Numbered from the stretch's first letter, positions 8,982 through 19,885 are shown. The stretch is DNA of 64,000 nt from Undibacterium sp. 5I1 (GCF_034314085.1 NZ_JAVIWI010000001.1:2914001-2978000); one strand, 5' to 3'. Made by a program: numbers and translations. Notes: generated by a model from the letters alone, not told the origin.

Positions 8982-10871
8982 TTACGCCCTAACTACGCGC
9001 TGATAGCTAGGTCGTTTTATCTGCAATACAGCTTTGCTGTGCTCTTGCAAAGCCAGTGCTAAGGCTGGTACATCATCTGACTGCAACTTAGCCTGGACCA
9101 GCATTAGCTCGTCACGGCGGAATACATGTAATTGCACGATGTCGCCAACTGTGTAGCGACTCAGTGCATTCGTCAGACCATCTGAGGCATCGGCGGCGCT
9201 GACCCGCAAACCGTTGATGGCGATCAGCACATCTCCTGCGGACAATCCTGCACGGTGTGCAGCGCGACCTTCATACACATTAACTAGTTTGCAGTCATTG
9301 CCATCTTTGCCGGTACGTACACCCAGCACCGGTTTGACTATTTTTGCAGACTTGCTGCCATCGTTCAGGACGATCCCAAAATCTTCAAATAATTTAGATA
9401 GCGGCAAATCTTCCGTACCGCGCACGTAACGATCTAAGAAGCGCTTGGCATTGACGCCAGTTGCTTGTTGTATGATCGCCTCGATCTCGTTTTCGCCCAG
9501 ACCTTGTTGCCGACTTAACGCTGTATTTTGATAGAAATCACGTCCAAATTTTTGCCATAGCGCGCGCATCAAATCGTCCAACGATTTTTTCCCCGCAGTC
9601 TCGGTACGGATTGTCAGATCGAGTGCCAACCCGACCAGAGAACCTTTGGTGTAATAGCTGACAATCGCGTTAGGTGAATTCTCATCTTGGCGATAATATT
9701 TGGTCCAGGCGTCAAAACTGGATTCAGCCACGCTTTGTTTTTTACGACCCGATCCTCGCAGGACCATGTTGATGGTTTTCGAAACCAGCTTAAAGTAACT
9801 AGCCTCGCTGATTAAACCAGAACGTACCAACATCAGATCATCGTAATAGCTGGTAAAACCCTCAAACAGCCATAGCAGGCTGGTATAATTTTCTTGCCGT
9901 AAATCGTAGTGGGCAAATGCTGCGGGCTTAATACGTTTGACATTCCAGGTATGGAAATATTCGTGGCTGCACAGACCCAAAAAATTTTGATAGCCATCAG
10001 TTATTTCGATCTGGTGTTTAGCTGGCAAATCGCTACGATTGCAAATCAGCGCAGTCGATGCGCGATGCTCAAGACCGCCATAACCGTCACCAACAGCCAT
10101 GGTCATAAACACATAGCGATCCATCGGTGCACGTTTGGTCTTGGGCTCAAAAAAAACAATTTGAGTTTCGCAGATTTTTTTTAAGTCTACGGTGATGCGT
10201 TGCAAATCGATATTGGGTACGGTGCCTGTCACGACAAAATCATGCGGCACACCATGCGCCTCAAAACTTGCCAAAGCAAAATTGCCCATCTCTACCGGAT
10301 GATCAATCAGCTCGTCATAGTTGGCGGCGATATAAGTACCAAAGCCGTAGCGTTTTGCTGTTAATTCAGGGAGCGATGTGGCAACGCGCCAGGTCTTGCA
10401 AGCGGCATCATCAGCTCGCTGGATGTCCACAATATGCGGCGACATCTCTTGTCCCAGCACCTGCAAAAATACGCTAGTGCCGTTGTAAAAACCATGTTGC
10501 TGATCCAGATGCGCTGCACGGACCGACAAATCCCATGCATAGACCTCGTACTCCAAGGTCAAGACGCCATCACACGCGGCGGCTTGCCAAGTATGTTTAT
10601 CGAGCTTTTTGACTGCGATTTTTTTACCTGCGCTATTTGCTTGCAGTTGCACAATATTGCGCGAGAATTCACGCACCATATAGCTACCGGGTATCCAGGC
10701 GGGTAACATCACAATCTGCCCCGCAGGATCAGGCTGACTGATTTGCAGGCTGACTTGGTATAGATGACCAGCTAAATCTTTGGGGACAATGCTGTACTTG
10801 ATTGCGCTTGCTGATGTGGATTCTTTATTCTTCACAACGATCCTATTTTTAATTATATTTCTTATTGGCAT
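8982..10871 (-). CDS. M61 family peptidase with C-terminal PDZ domain
   Basis: Glycyl-aminopeptidase-like zinc protease of 629 aa. The N-terminal beta domain (about residues 20-180) includes LPAWIPGSYMVREF, a family hallmark. The catalytic thermolysin-like domain carries HEYFHTWNVKRI near residue 300, whose two His bind zinc and whose Glu is catalytic, and the downstream ligand Glu in WLFEGFTSYYDD. A PDZ domain with AHRAGLSAGDVLIAINGLRV lies near residues 520-560. The ATG at 10871 has AGGA 6 bases upstream and avoids overlapping the next gene; an upstream ATG at 10958 would overlap it by 44 bases. No signal peptide is clear from this start. Confidence 0.9.
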   Translation of the reverse strand: MPIRNIIKNRIVVKNKESTSASAIKYSIVPKDLAGHLYQVSLQISQPDPAGQIVMLPAWIPGSYMVREFSRNIVQLQANSAGKKIAVKKLDKHTWQAAACDGVLTLEYEVYAWDLSVRAAHLDQQHGFYNGTSVFLQVLGQEMSPHIVDIQRADDAACKTWRVATSLPELTAKRYGFGTYIAANYDELIDHPVEMGNFALASFEAHGVPHDFVVTGTVPNIDLQRITVDLKKICETQIVFFEPKTKRAPMDRYVFMTMAVGDGYGGLEHRASTALICNRSDLPAKHQIEITDGYQNFLGLCSHEYFHTWNVKRIKPAAFAHYDLRQENYTSLLWLFEGFTSYYDDLMLVRSGLISEASYFKLVSKTINMVLRGSGRKKQSVAESSFDAWTKYYRQDENSPNAIVSYYTKGSLVGLALDLTIRTETAGKKSLDDLMRALWQKFGRDFYQNTALSRQQGLGENEIEAIIQQATGVNAKRFLDRYVRGTEDLPLSKLFEDFGIVLNDGSKSAKIVKPVLGVRTGKDGNDCKLVNVYEGRAAHRAGLSAGDVLIAINGLRVSAADASDGLTNALSRYTVGDIVQLHVFRRDELMLVQAKLQSDDVPALALALQEHSKAVLQIKRPSYQRVVRA

Positions 10872-10914
10872 TATCTTCCTGACATCGCTACTGGTTTTGT
10901 CGCTACTTATTTTT

Positions 10915-11400
10915 TCAGCGTATATTTGCCGCAATAAAAGTAAAAGCAAGTGCGGCAATCACAACACCTGTTAATTTTAAGCGTAATGCGATAAACCATG
11001 TGGGTAGCTCATAACGAAGATAGAGCTGCTTGTCGAACTGATAGGCGACCACAAAACCAATAATTTGGACTAAAAAACCAACGCCAACATTTACCATAGA
11101 ACACCAGGCAATCATGGAAGGGATAACGCCCCACAACAAGGCTTTGCGGGTATCGACAGGATTTAAATTTTTCGACATTAAAGCAATGCCCCAGTGCAAA
11201 CCGCCCAAAAAAGACAAAATCGCAACGCCATACGATAGCTGAGCTTTGATGAAATAACCTAACCAGTCGGGATGCACAATCCAGCATGCCAAGCTCAACA
11301 AACAAAAGGGAATGAGGCCAGCGAAACCCAGTTTGTTCACAAGCTGCTTGTTTGGAATATCCATTTTTTTTGCGTTCTTCTTTAGTTTTTTTGTCACCAT
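10915..11400 (-). CDS. DUF3429 membrane protein
   Basis: Up to 161 aa with four or five predicted membrane segments (GFAGLIPFCLLSLACWI, YGVAILSFLGGLHWGIAL, LLWGVIPSMIAWCSM, VGFLVQIIGFVVAYQF, LTGVVIAALAFTFIA). The segment SYGVAILSFLGGLHWG is typical of DUF3429 proteins, whose function is unknown. An internal ATG (MDIPNKQ, at 11364) is an alternative start that drops a lysine-rich leader. It lies directly upstream of the M61 peptidase on the same strand and is probably co-transcribed with it. Confidence 0.8.
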   Translation of the reverse strand: MVTKKLKKNAKKMDIPNKQLVNKLGFAGLIPFCLLSLACWIVHPDWLGYFIKAQLSYGVAILSFLGGLHWGIALMSKNLNPVDTRKALLWGVIPSMIAWCSMVNVGVGFLVQIIGFVVAYQFDKQLYLRYELPTWFIALRLKLTGVVIAALAFTFIAANIR

Positions 11401-11664
11401 TTATCAATGCTGCTGTTTCGGCAATACTCGGATTACCCATCAATTACCGTTAGCCAATATTTTATGAGGAATCGCCGACATTAGATATATTTGGTCATAA
11501 GCATAAGAAAGAAATTAGTCCAATTTTTTTAAAAACAACTAATTCAATCTTAAAAATACCGAATGTCGTCCTTTTTAGGTATATTGATGATCCGATCAGC
11601 GAGAAAAATATCCCATTAAATAATCTCTGCGGTCTTAGCTCAGACTGTCTAATTCTAGGCAAAA

Positions 11665-14541
11665 ATGGCCCTACTCAACAATCCCGACATGCTCCACACG
11701 CGCTGTGAAAGTGTATGGCAAACGAGGCTCGTCACATCCTGGACGGCAAAATTTATACTGTATTTTATTTTTTTTGCGCTGCACTCACATCACACTGAGG
11801 CAGCTGAAGTCAACCAAAGCATGGTGTTCACTTTAGGCAAATACGCCCATCTTAATGCCAAGATTGACAGCTTGCCAAGTCTAAAAAATCTCCGGTCAAC
11901 CCCACTATTCTCGGCTCAAAATTCCATTACTAACGCGACCAAACCAAGCACTAATAGCGTGGATAGTGCCTTAATTAGTAGCAATTCTAGCCACCACAAA
12001 ATCCCATCAATTACGGAGCCGGCACCACTTTTTTTCAGCATCACAGTGCCGTTAATAGTTGGCTTTTTAGTGATGCTTATTTTGCTTCTATTTGTGCTGC
12101 AAACTAAAAAACGCAGCCAACGAGAACTACAAAAAAGTGAACGCAATTATCGTGAGCTATTCAACTTTAGTAGTGAGGCGATTGTTGTCCGAGAGATGGA
12201 AACCGGTAAGTTAATTGATGTCAACCACCGCTTTACTGAGCTATATGGATTTGCAGCAGAAGACGTAGCCGCGCTCAACATCAAAAATACCAGTTCTGAT
12301 GTCGCACCATATACAGAAGCAGAAGCGGTCTACTGGTTAGCAAAAGCGATTAATGAAGGTCCACAATTATTTGAATGGCATGCCAAACATGCTGATGGTC
12401 ATCTGTTTTGGGTAGAGGTGTCATTACACATAGAAGAGCTGGAAGGAAAGCAGCGATCAGTGGCTTCCGCCAGAGATATCACGGAGCGCAAACTCGCTGT
12501 CGCCCGCGCTAACGCAATAGAACAACAAATGCAGCGGACCTATAAAAATCTGCCGATTGCCTTATTCACTATTGACAAAAACCATAAAGTGACGCAATGG
12601 AACACCTTGCTGGAGCAAATGACGAATACCAACGCGACCGAGATTGTCGGATCAGATCACACATGGCGAGGATTTTATGTGGAACCACGGCCATGTCTGG
12701 CTGACTTTGTGCTGAATAATGCGACGATGGCTGAGATCCAAACACATTATAAGAACCCAGTTTTACACAGCAAAGTCGTGATCGGTGGCATCGAAACGGA
12801 AGCTTTTTTAAAGCTGATTGACGTTGTTGGTGATACTGGAAAATGGCTACAGTTCACTGCGGTGCCTTTGTTGGATGAAGATGGTCAGATGATTGGCGCC
12901 TTAGAAACACTAACCGATATGACCGAGCGCAAACTAGCTGAAATCGCCTTGCGTAATAGCGAGGCGACGTACAGAACCCTGATAGATCACGCGCCGGAGG
13001 CGATGCTGGTTTTAGACGCTGACAAGAATCGCTTTATCGATGTCAATCGTAATGCGTTACAACTTTTTCGCTACCAGCACTCAGATTTGCTAAAGCTTAG
13101 CCCGATCAAACTCGTCTCGACTAAAGATAATGATGGAAAGGATATGACGAGTACGATCGTTGGTTATTTTAATGAATCGTTGATTGGACCAGACCTTCGT
13201 TTTGAATGGAAGTGCGTGCGCTCTGATGGTACAAAATTCCCATGTGAGCTACATCTGGTGAGGCTGCCAAGTCCGCAAAATACTCGACTCATCCGTTGCA
13301 ATATCACCGATATCACAGAACGTAAAGCCGCCGAAGAAGCGATTTTAAAAGAGAGAAATTTTCTCGAAGCCTTATTAGACGCAATGCCGATCCCTATTTT
13401 CTACAAAAATAAAGATGGTATCTATCTGGGTTGTAATGACGCGTTCATCACGATGACGGGACTCACCCGGGAAAAAATTATTAATAAAAAAATGACTGAC
13501 TGGCTAGAGCCTAACCGAGTCAAGCTGTATGAGGAGAAAGATCAAGAGCTATACAAGAAGTATGAAAAACAAGTTTTTCAATTAAACATTGACAACTATT
13601 TTAACGAACCAAAACATGTGATCTTTCACCGTGCAGTATATAAAAACCAATTTGGTATTGTTGATGGAATGATCGGTGCGATTTTAGATATTACCGAACT
13701 AGAAAAAACCAAAATCGCATTAGAACAATTAAACCTTGCGCTAGAGAGTCGAGTACTAGAACGTACCGAAGAATTACAGCAAGCGATGAAGCATTTAATC
13801 CAATCTGAAAAGCTCGCGGCACTGGGGAATCTGGTTGCGGGCATTGCTCATGAACTGAATACACCGATCGGCAATATCGTCACAATCGCATCCACGCTCA
13901 AAGACGAAACCAGTAGCTTTTTAGATAAACTCAATGGCGGCGGATTACGAAAAAGTGAGGCAATACAGTCCGCCACGCACATGCATGAAGCGGGCAAGAT
14001 GATAGAGCACAATGCAATTCGCAGCGCCAAGCTAATTTCTGATTTTAAACAAGTCGCAGTGGATCAATCGAGTGCCCGGCGCCGTTCGTTTGATCTGGAA
14101 TCAACCGTACAAGAGGTAATGACAACGCTGCTGCCGATGCTAAAACGCACGAGTCATGTTGTCGATATCGATATCCCGGAAAAAATTCAACTTGATAGTT
14201 ACCCTGGCCCGATAGAACAGATCATTACTAATTTGATTTCCAACTCTTTACTGCATGGATTTGAGCATATAGAAAAAGGACATATTTTTATTAAAGCGCA
14301 ATTGCTGAATGAAGAAGTTATAGTGGATTATCACGATAACGGACAAGGCATGACGGCAGAAACTCAGGTGCATTTGTTTGACCCTTTTTTTACGACCAAA
14401 CTAGGGCAAGGCGGCAGTGGACTGGGGCTTTATATCGTGTACAACCTGGTAACAGGTGTGCTGGGTGGACGCATCAGCATCCATAGCAGCTTGGACACGG
14501 GTGCACACTTCACGCTGTGCTTGCCGCAAAAAGCACCGTAA
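11665..14541 (+). CDS. Membrane-anchored multi-PAS sensor histidine kinase
   Basis: A 958 aa sensor kinase. One hydrophobic stretch lies near residues 30-45 and a clear transmembrane helix near 125-145. Four consecutive PAS/PAC modules follow (about 155-280, 285-420, 430-560 and 570-700), their ends marked by ITERK or DITELEK motifs. A short coiled coil leads to the HisKA domain with GIAHELNTP and phospho-accepting His729. The ATP-binding domain has the N box NLISNSLLHGF, G1 DNGQGM, F box FDPFFTTK and G2 GSGLGLYIV. No receiver or cognate regulator is adjacent, so the partner is unknown. The IS21 element lies 90 bases downstream. Confidence 0.93.
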   Translation: MALLNNPDMLHTRCESVWQTRLVTSWTAKFILYFIFFALHSHHTEAAEVNQSMVFTLGKYAHLNAKIDSLPSLKNLRSTPLFSAQNSITNATKPSTNSVDSALISSNSSHHKIPSITEPAPLFFSITVPLIVGFLVMLILLLFVLQTKKRSQRELQKSERNYRELFNFSSEAIVVREMETGKLIDVNHRFTELYGFAAEDVAALNIKNTSSDVAPYTEAEAVYWLAKAINEGPQLFEWHAKHADGHLFWVEVSLHIEELEGKQRSVASARDITERKLAVARANAIEQQMQRTYKNLPIALFTIDKNHKVTQWNTLLEQMTNTNATEIVGSDHTWRGFYVEPRPCLADFVLNNATMAEIQTHYKNPVLHSKVVIGGIETEAFLKLIDVVGDTGKWLQFTAVPLLDEDGQMIGALETLTDMTERKLAEIALRNSEATYRTLIDHAPEAMLVLDADKNRFIDVNRNALQLFRYQHSDLLKLSPIKLVSTKDNDGKDMTSTIVGYFNESLIGPDLRFEWKCVRSDGTKFPCELHLVRLPSPQNTRLIRCNITDITERKAAEEAILKERNFLEALLDAMPIPIFYKNKDGIYLGCNDAFITMTGLTREKIINKKMTDWLEPNRVKLYEEKDQELYKKYEKQVFQLNIDNYFNEPKHVIFHRAVYKNQFGIVDGMIGAILDITELEKTKIALEQLNLALESRVLERTEELQQAMKHLIQSEKLAALGNLVAGIAHELNTPIGNIVTIASTLKDETSSFLDKLNGGGLRKSEAIQSATHMHEAGKMIEHNAIRSAKLISDFKQVAVDQSSARRRSFDLESTVQEVMTTLLPMLKRTSHVVDIDIPEKIQLDSYPGPIEQIITNLISNSLLHGFEHIEKGHIFIKAQLLNEEVIVDYHDNGQGMTAETQVHLFDPFFTTKLGQGGSGLGLYIVYNLVTGVLGGRISIHSSLDTGAHFTLCLPQKAP

Positions 14542-14781
14542 ATTAGTTTGGTGCAGAAACGGGGAGTATATTTATTTTTGAAACATAAGCAGCATCAAGA
14601 TCTAGTTGCGCTACTCTAATACCCTAAGCTTGTTGGCGCGCACTCAATATTGACCAGCTGCGCGCATTGAATATTGACCAGGCGCTTAGTTGCTGAGCAT
14701 ACAAGTTTGTTTCAGGTTTGTCGATCAATTATGTGTGCATTGTTTTCTCCATTTGTTGAACTCAATTTAGCCACTTAAGCA

Positions 14782-15612
14782 CTAAAACTCCTGCCCAGAG
14801 ACTTCACCAGGTTCTGCTGATATCTCAGTCTCAGGCTTGTTTAATTCCCGGCTTCTTTCTCTTGATTTAATCCGCATTTTTGCTGTGGCACTGCTATGTT
14901 TGAAACGATAGGAATCATTACCTGTTTCAATAATATGGCAATGGTGTGTCAGTCGGTCCAGTAACGCAGTCGTCAGTTTTGCATCGCCAAAGACGTTGCT
15001 CCACTCAGAGAATGTCAGGTTGGTCGTGATGACGACGCTGGTTCGTTCGTAGAGTTTAGACAGTAAATGGAACAGTAACGCACCACCCACCTGTGAGAAT
15101 GGCAGGTAACCTAACTCATCTAAGATCACCAAATCCATCTGCATAAGGCTTAGGGCCATGCGTCCTTGTTTGCCTGCTGCCTTTTCTAATTCCAAGGCAT
15201 TCACCAGTTCAATCGTTGAGAAGAAGCGCACTCGCTTTCCATGTTGCGTAATACCGGAGACCGCCAGTGCTGTTGCCAGATGGCTTTTACCTGTGCCAGT
15301 GCCACCAATCAGCACCACGTTGTGCGCAGCCTCTGTGAAGGCTAACGTGGCCAACTGTTCGATCAGCTTTTGGTCTACTTTGGATTGGCTAAAATCGAAA
15401 TCAGCTAGGTGGCGATGAATCGGAAATTTGGCAACGTGCAACTGATAACGGATCGAACGCATCGCTCGATCCGTCGATTCCGCTTCTAACAAGTGTTGAA
15501 TGAGCCATTCCGATGTACTCACGGACGCGGTACTCTGTGCTGTTAAATCGGTATAGGCAGTTGCCATTCCATATAACTTGAGTGATTTAAGTTCACTGAT
15601 GATGTTAAACAT
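14782..15612 (-). CDS. istB: IS21 helper ATPase IstB
   Basis: The AAA+ helper of IS21 transposition, related to DnaC, which stimulates IstA and selects targets. The 276 aa protein has Walker [18 protein letters not shown] near residue 105, Walker [14 protein letters not shown] near residue 163, and a conserved [13 protein letters not shown]. The start ATG overlaps the istA stop (ATGTTTAA), with AGGAG just upstream, so the two are translationally coupled. The C-terminal tail ending about 40 residues after [11 protein letters not shown] is hydrophilic. Confidence 0.93.
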   Translation of the reverse strand: MFNIISELKSLKLYGMATAYTDLTAQSTASVSTSEWLIQHLLEAESTDRAMRSIRYQLHVAKFPIHRHLADFDFSQSKVDQKLIEQLATLAFTEAAHNVVLIGGTGTGKSHLATALAVSGITQHGKRVRFFSTIELVNALELEKAAGKQGRMALSLMQMDLVILDELGYLPFSQVGGALLFHLLSKLYERTSVVITTNLTFSEWSNVFGDAKLTTALLDRLTHHCHIIETGNDSYRFKHSSATAKMRIKSRERSRELNKPETEISAEPGEVSGQEF

Positions 15613-17101
15613 GCTGATTCTCCTGATGTAAGCTGTCGTAGCGACTTGCATCGGCTACCGGCTCTTCGATTAATTGCAAGCTTGTGGCGACGGGGTCAGG
15701 ACGATCGCCCTGACTTAATCGCACCAATACGTTAGTGATGTGTTCAACACTGGTTGCACCGGACTCCAGCACTAGTTCTACTGCCACAATGACGGTATCA
15801 AGGCCATGGTGCGGGATAGCCGCTAACACTTGAGCCATGACGCGATCACCACCGGCACGGCGTAGCAAGGTGGTTTGCAATTTGATTAAAGGCGCCGGCA
15901 TCAATGCAAAGGGTGCACCGTTTCGTAAGACACCGGGCTTTCTTTCTGCCAGAAGGATGTAATGCTGCCAGTCATAGCTGGTCTGATCACGTCCAAATAG
16001 TCGTAGATGACATGCAACCCTCTCATTCTCAGCGTAGACGGCAATCTGTTCTGAATACAGATGAACACTGACCATGTGATTGGCCAAATAGCACGGTACT
16101 GAATAACGATTACGGTGGACATGAACTAAGCAAGTAGAAGAAACCCGTGCTACGAGTTCGACATAGCCATCGAAGGGTGTTGGCATCGGCATGAGTTGGG
16201 CTTGCTCATGTTCCAGCACGTCGGCGACGGTCAACTCAGGGTAATCCGGATGGCGGCATTCACTCCAGAGTAACTTGCAGCGTACCGCCAGCCATGCATT
16301 GAGTTCCGCAAAGCTGCCGAAGCGTTCCTGTCTGGCGTCGTTCCAGATACGACGGCGACTATCCTGGACGTTCTTCTCAACAATACCTTTCTCCCAGCCA
16401 GACGCCACATTGCAGAAGTCGGGGTCAAACAAGTAATGGGCTGTCATTGCAAAGAAGCGTGCATTGACGATACGACCTTTGCCTTTCATGACTTTATCGA
16501 CAGCGGTCTTCATGTTGTCATAGATACCGCGCCGTGCAATACCACCCATGGCAGTAAAGGCGCGAGTATGGGCATCGAAGAGCATTTCGTGGCTTTGCGT
16601 CGGATAAGCCACCAGCCAAAAGGCACGGCTGGCGCACAGCTTAGTGTGTGCTACAAGGATTTTGCGATGAATGCCACCAATGACAAGCAGCTCCTCACTC
16701 CAGTCAAACTGGAATGCTTCGCCGAGTTGAAACTTCAGTGGAACGAAGGCAGATTTACCAGTGACTTTGGCAGCTTGGTCACGCCAGGCGTAAATGTAAC
16801 GGTTGACACCCGAGTAGCTACCGGTGAACCCTGCTTGCTGGAGTTCCTTAAATAGCATAAGCGCAGTACGACGTTCTTTTTTAGGTCGATGGCTGTCGGT
16901 TTGTAGCGCTAACTGAATGAGGGATGCAAAGGGAGCTATTTTACTGACAGTCGGAGGCCGGGCATACTTCGGCTCAGTCCCTTCGGCTTCTTTAAGCCAC
17001 TTCTTGATGGTATTGCGCGACAGGCTGGTTCGTCGCTGAATTTCGCTAATGGATAGCCGTTCTCGGTAGAACAGCCGCCTGACCTTAGAGTACATTCCCA
17101 T
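15605..17101 (-). CDS. istA: IS21 transposase IstA
   Basis: A 498 aa IS21-family transposase. The N-terminal helix-turn-helix is [21 protein letters not shown] (about residues 13-35). The rve integrase core has FQFDWSEE (first Asp), [11 protein letters not shown] (second Asp) and [12 protein letters not shown] (Glu). The C-terminal domain includes [18 protein letters not shown]. The ATG at 17101 has AAGGTGA 6 bases upstream and is preferred to the ATG at 17131. It is intact. Confidence 0.92.
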   Translation of the reverse strand: MGMYSKVRRLFYRERLSISEIQRRTSLSRNTIKKWLKEAEGTEPKYARPPTVSKIAPFASLIQLALQTDSHRPKKERRTALMLFKELQQAGFTGSYSGVNRYIYAWRDQAAKVTGKSAFVPLKFQLGEAFQFDWSEELLVIGGIHRKILVAHTKLCASRAFWLVAYPTQSHEMLFDAHTRAFTAMGGIARRGIYDNMKTAVDKVMKGKGRIVNARFFAMTAHYLFDPDFCNVASGWEKGIVEKNVQDSRRRIWNDARQERFGSFAELNAWLAVRCKLLWSECRHPDYPELTVADVLEHEQAQLMPMPTPFDGYVELVARVSSTCLVHVHRNRYSVPCYLANHMVSVHLYSEQIAVYAENERVACHLRLFGRDQTSYDWQHYILLAERKPGVLRNGAPFALMPAPLIKLQTTLLRRAGGDRVMAQVLAAIPHHGLDTVIVAVELVLESGATSVEHITNVLVRLSQGDRPDPVATSLQLIEEPVADASRYDSLHQENQHV

Positions 17102-17239
17102 GGTAATCACCTTGAATTCCCTCGCAGTCAAAACTGCAAGGATAGGTTAATTTACCTGGTCAATATTCAGTGCGTATAACTGCGTTTATCTGGTCAATAT
17201 TGAGTGCGCGCCAACACCTAAGCTCTACTTACGCTAGAT

Positions 17240-17857
17240 TTATATCGGTTTCGCCAAGTCCTCTGGCACATCAATATCACGCAATATGCCCGGATCATCT
17301 ACCGCGATCTCTGTCACCAGATGTTGCTGCAATAATTTGCGAGCACCTTGATCGCCACTTAAAGCTAATAGCTGGTCTAAATATTTTCTGGAGAATCCAA
17401 CCGGATTACCGCGTTGACCTTGATAAACCAAGATGCCCATATCGACACCTGCTTGCATTGCCTGCAGTAATTTTTTGATTGAATCTGGCTTGACATACGG
17501 CATATCGGCCAAGGCGATAATCCAGCCAGCATAATCTGCACTTTGCTGCAATCCATGTACTAATGACGCAGCCATTCCCTGCTCTGCATTAGCACAGACA
17601 GTCAGCATACAGCCGGTTTTTTGTAAGGTAGAAGAGAGTAACTCTAGGGTGTTGATAGAACTGGTTGCGCAGAGTATCGCTAAACTATCGGGTAATACGG
17701 CGAGTAAATTGCGTGCACTGTTTTCGGCAACGAGTTGGCCGTTAGCGGTAATTTGCAAGAGCTTGTTCTGGTTGCCAGCGGGATCAAAACGACTCCCTTT
17801 GCCGGCAGCGAGCAACAAGCCACGCCAGTCTTGTGCGCGGCTTGCAATGCTAGTCAT
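17240..17857 (-). CDS. MocA/MobA-like molybdenum cofactor nucleotidyltransferase
   Basis: A 205 aa NTP-transferase of the type that adds CMP or GMP to molybdopterin. The N-terminal nucleotide-binding loop LLLAAGKGSRFDP is followed by a Lys (NQNKLL), and IALADMPYVKPDSI carries the metal-binding Asp. GQRGNPVGFSRKY and DIDVPEDLA are also typical of MocA. The ATG at 17857 (MTSIASRAQD) places the loop near the N-terminus; the longer frame to 17998 would overlap dsbC heavily and is rejected. No molybdoenzyme genes are adjacent, so the choice between MocA and MobA is open. Confidence 0.83.
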   Translation of the reverse strand: MTSIASRAQDWRGLLLAAGKGSRFDPAGNQNKLLQITANGQLVAENSARNLLAVLPDSLAILCATSSINTLELLSSTLQKTGCMLTVCANAEQGMAASLVHGLQQSADYAGWIIALADMPYVKPDSIKKLLQAMQAGVDMGILVYQGQRGNPVGFSRKYLDQLLALSGDQGARKLLQQHLVTEIAVDDPGILRDIDVPEDLAKPI

Positions 17858-17876
17858 TGTTGATTTTTTTGATAAG

Positions 17877-18587
17877 TTATTTAATGCTGGCGAATTTTGC
17901 TTCCAGACCTTTGGCATCAACTGCACCAGGGATGCGGGTGCCATCGCTAAAGATAATAGTGGGTGTGCCAGTGACGCGCATTTTTTTACCGAGCTCAAGA
18001 ATTTTTTCGTTTGGCGTCATGCAGTTTTCAGCCGCTGCTGGGGCTGCTTTGCCATTTAACATCCACTCATCCCAGGCTTTGTTGCGATCGGCAGAGCACC
18101 AGATGTTTTTGGATTTGACGCTAGAATCTTCGGACAAAATGTTATACATAAAAGTATAAACCGTCACATTATTCACACCTTGCAAAGTCTGGCGGAAGCG
18201 TTTGCAATAACCACAGTTCGGATCTTCAAAGATAGCAATTACACGTTTGCCATCACCTTTAACCATCTTGGCAGCAGATTCCAATGGCAGATCCGAAAAC
18301 TTCACGCGGCTTAAATCTTCTACCCGCGCTTTGGTGTAATTGTTGGAGGTACGGGCATCTACAACATCACCAAAAAACAAATATTCGGCTTTTTGATCAG
18401 TGTAAATAATATCGCTACCAATACGTACTTCAAACAAACCTGCATAGGGGGTTTTGGTAACAGAATCTACTTTGGCGCCAAGCCCTAAACGCGGCACAAC
18501 CAATTTTCTGACTGCAAGCTCGTCCTTGGTTTCTGCAAGCGCGAAGGCTATCGGCATTAACAATAAAGCAGCAACTATTTTTTTCAT
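17877..18587 (-). CDS. dsbC: Thiol:disulfide interchange protein DsbC
   Basis: Periplasmic disulfide isomerase of about 236 aa. The signal peptide MKKIVAALLLMPIAFALA is at the N-terminus. A DsbC dimerisation domain follows (about residues 20-85, including GLFEVRIGSDIIYTD and YLFFGDVVDA). The thioredoxin domain carries FEDPNCGYC with active-site CGYC, and the cis-Pro loop is VTGTPTIIF. Upstream in-frame ATGs at 18620 and 18599 exist, but 18587 gives the cleanest signal peptide. It follows the UbiH-like gene on the same strand. Confidence 0.93.
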   Translation of the reverse strand: MKKIVAALLLMPIAFALAETKDELAVRKLVVPRLGLGAKVDSVTKTPYAGLFEVRIGSDIIYTDQKAEYLFFGDVVDARTSNNYTKARVEDLSRVKFSDLPLESAAKMVKGDGKRVIAIFEDPNCGYCKRFRQTLQGVNNVTVYTFMYNILSEDSSVKSKNIWCSADRNKAWDEWMLNGKAAPAAAENCMTPNEKILELGKKMRVTGTPTIIFSDGTRIPGAVDAKGLEAKFASIK

Positions 18588-18643
18588 ACTTATCTTCATA
18601 CGTAACATATTAAATATCAATCTATAAAAAAGGCGCGCGACAA

Positions 18644-19885
18644 TTAACGCCCCATTGCGTGGGAAATTAGTTTTCTTTTCAAGACAGGCAAACGGTCCAG
18701 CAAGTTCATTCCCAAGTTGCGCGCAATCCGCAGCGGTGTCACATTGGTGGCGAATAAACGGGACAAATTGTCCGTCATTAATTGCATCATCAAGACCTCT
18801 TCCCTTCGCGCACGCTGATAAGCTCGCAAGACACGAGTGTCACCGCAATCAAAAGGCAAATCACGACCACAATCTGACTGCGCCAACAACTTGACCAAAG
18901 CAGCGACATCACCAAAACCTAAATTCATACCTTGACCCGCCATCGGATGCACCACATGAGCGGCATCACCAATCAATGCCAGCCTCGGCGCGATCATACA
19001 ATGTGGCCGTACCAAACTTAACGGAAATGCCTTGCAATTTTGTGGCTCAAGCGGCGTTAATTTACCAAGCAGAGAACCACAAAATGGCGCCAACCTATCG
19101 GCCAATGCAGCTAAGGGCTCACTTAAAATTTGCGCAGCCAAACTATCAGGAGCGGACCACACGAGCGAAACTCGATGTCCGGGCAACGGCAACAAGGCAA
19201 TAATACCAAGCTCTTCTAAAAACCATTGATGTGCAACGCCTCTGTGCGGTTTTTCACAAGCAAAATTTGTAACCACACCTTGTTGCCCATAGGGGCGATA
19301 GCCCAGCCCGATTTCCGCTTGCCCTCGTACCCAAGATTGCGCACCATCGGCACCGATCAGCAAGGATGTGGTTAACTGCCTACCATTTTCTAACTCGATT
19401 GAGGCGAAGTTTTCAGTCACGTTAACCCTAGAAGCCCGCCCCACTATCTGCGTTAGATTTTGTGCAAATTTCATGGCATTATCGAGTGCCTGATTGAGAT
19501 TTTTATCCTCAACAATCCACGCCAATTCATCAACATGAGCGCCATAAGCGTCAAACCCCAGCTTGCCATCCGCAACAGTACTACCACCAAAAATCTGCAT
19601 GGCATCAACCTGCACCACACGCTCTTGATCAAACGCAGCCCAAACTTTTAAGCCGTCAAGCAAGTCATGGGCAACATGGTTTAACGCATAAACCCGCACA
19701 TCCCAACGATCAAAAATATCCGCAGAATCTGATTTTACAATCGCCTTAGGCGGCACGGAAGATTCAGCTTGAGCGGACAGCAAACTGACTCGCAACCCTA
19801 TCTGAGACAAGCCCAAAGCCGCCGCTTTGCCTACAGCACCGTTACCGATAATGCAAACATCACTGTGATTTGATTCTATGGACAT
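18644..19885 (-). CDS. UbiH/UbiF/COQ6-type FAD-dependent monooxygenase
   Basis: A 413 aa flavin hydroxylase of the family acting in ubiquinone ring hydroxylation. The N-terminal dinucleotide fold is VCIIGNGAVGKAAALGL, the middle DG motif is LIGADGAQSWVRG, and the GD motif is LALIGDAAHVVHPMAGQGMN. The start MSIESNHSD at 19885 fits the fold directly. Which ring position it would hydroxylate cannot be read from the sequence. The adjacent dsbC on the same strand suggests a shared transcript. Confidence 0.85.
   Translation of the reverse strand: MSIESNHSDVCIIGNGAVGKAAALGLSQIGLRVSLLSAQAESSVPPKAIVKSDSADIFDRWDVRVYALNHVAHDLLDGLKVWAAFDQERVVQVDAMQIFGGSTVADGKLGFDAYGAHVDELAWIVEDKNLNQALDNAMKFAQNLTQIVGRASRVNVTENFASIELENGRQLTTSLLIGADGAQSWVRGQAEIGLGYRPYGQQGVVTNFACEKPHRGVAHQWFLEELGIIALLPLPGHRVSLVWSAPDSLAAQILSEPLAALADRLAPFCGSLLGKLTPLEPQNCKAFPLSLVRPHCMIAPRLALIGDAAHVVHPMAGQGMNLGFGDVAALVKLLAQSDCGRDLPFDCGDTRVLRAYQRARREEVLMMQLMTDNLSRLFATNVTPLRIARNLGMNLLDRLPVLKRKLISHAMGR

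Larger units (their letters stand above)
14631..17216 (-). mobile_element. IS21-family insertion sequence, complete
   Basis: A 2586-bp element with ends beginning TGTTGGCGCGCACTCAATAT. Each end also carries a second internal copy of the TTGACCAG-type binding repeat, with AATATTGACCAG at about 14644-14657 and 14671-14684, and the mirror forms near 17153 and 17191. It is flanked by the perfect 8-bp target duplication CCTAAGCT at 14623-14630 and 17217-17224. It encodes istA and istB, both intact. Confidence 0.93.

Noticed and set aside
14563..14580. GGGGAGTATATTTA resembling one end of the 80-bp family A element
   Set aside because: Only the terminal dozen bases match and no partner end is present; chance or a relic cannot be told apart.
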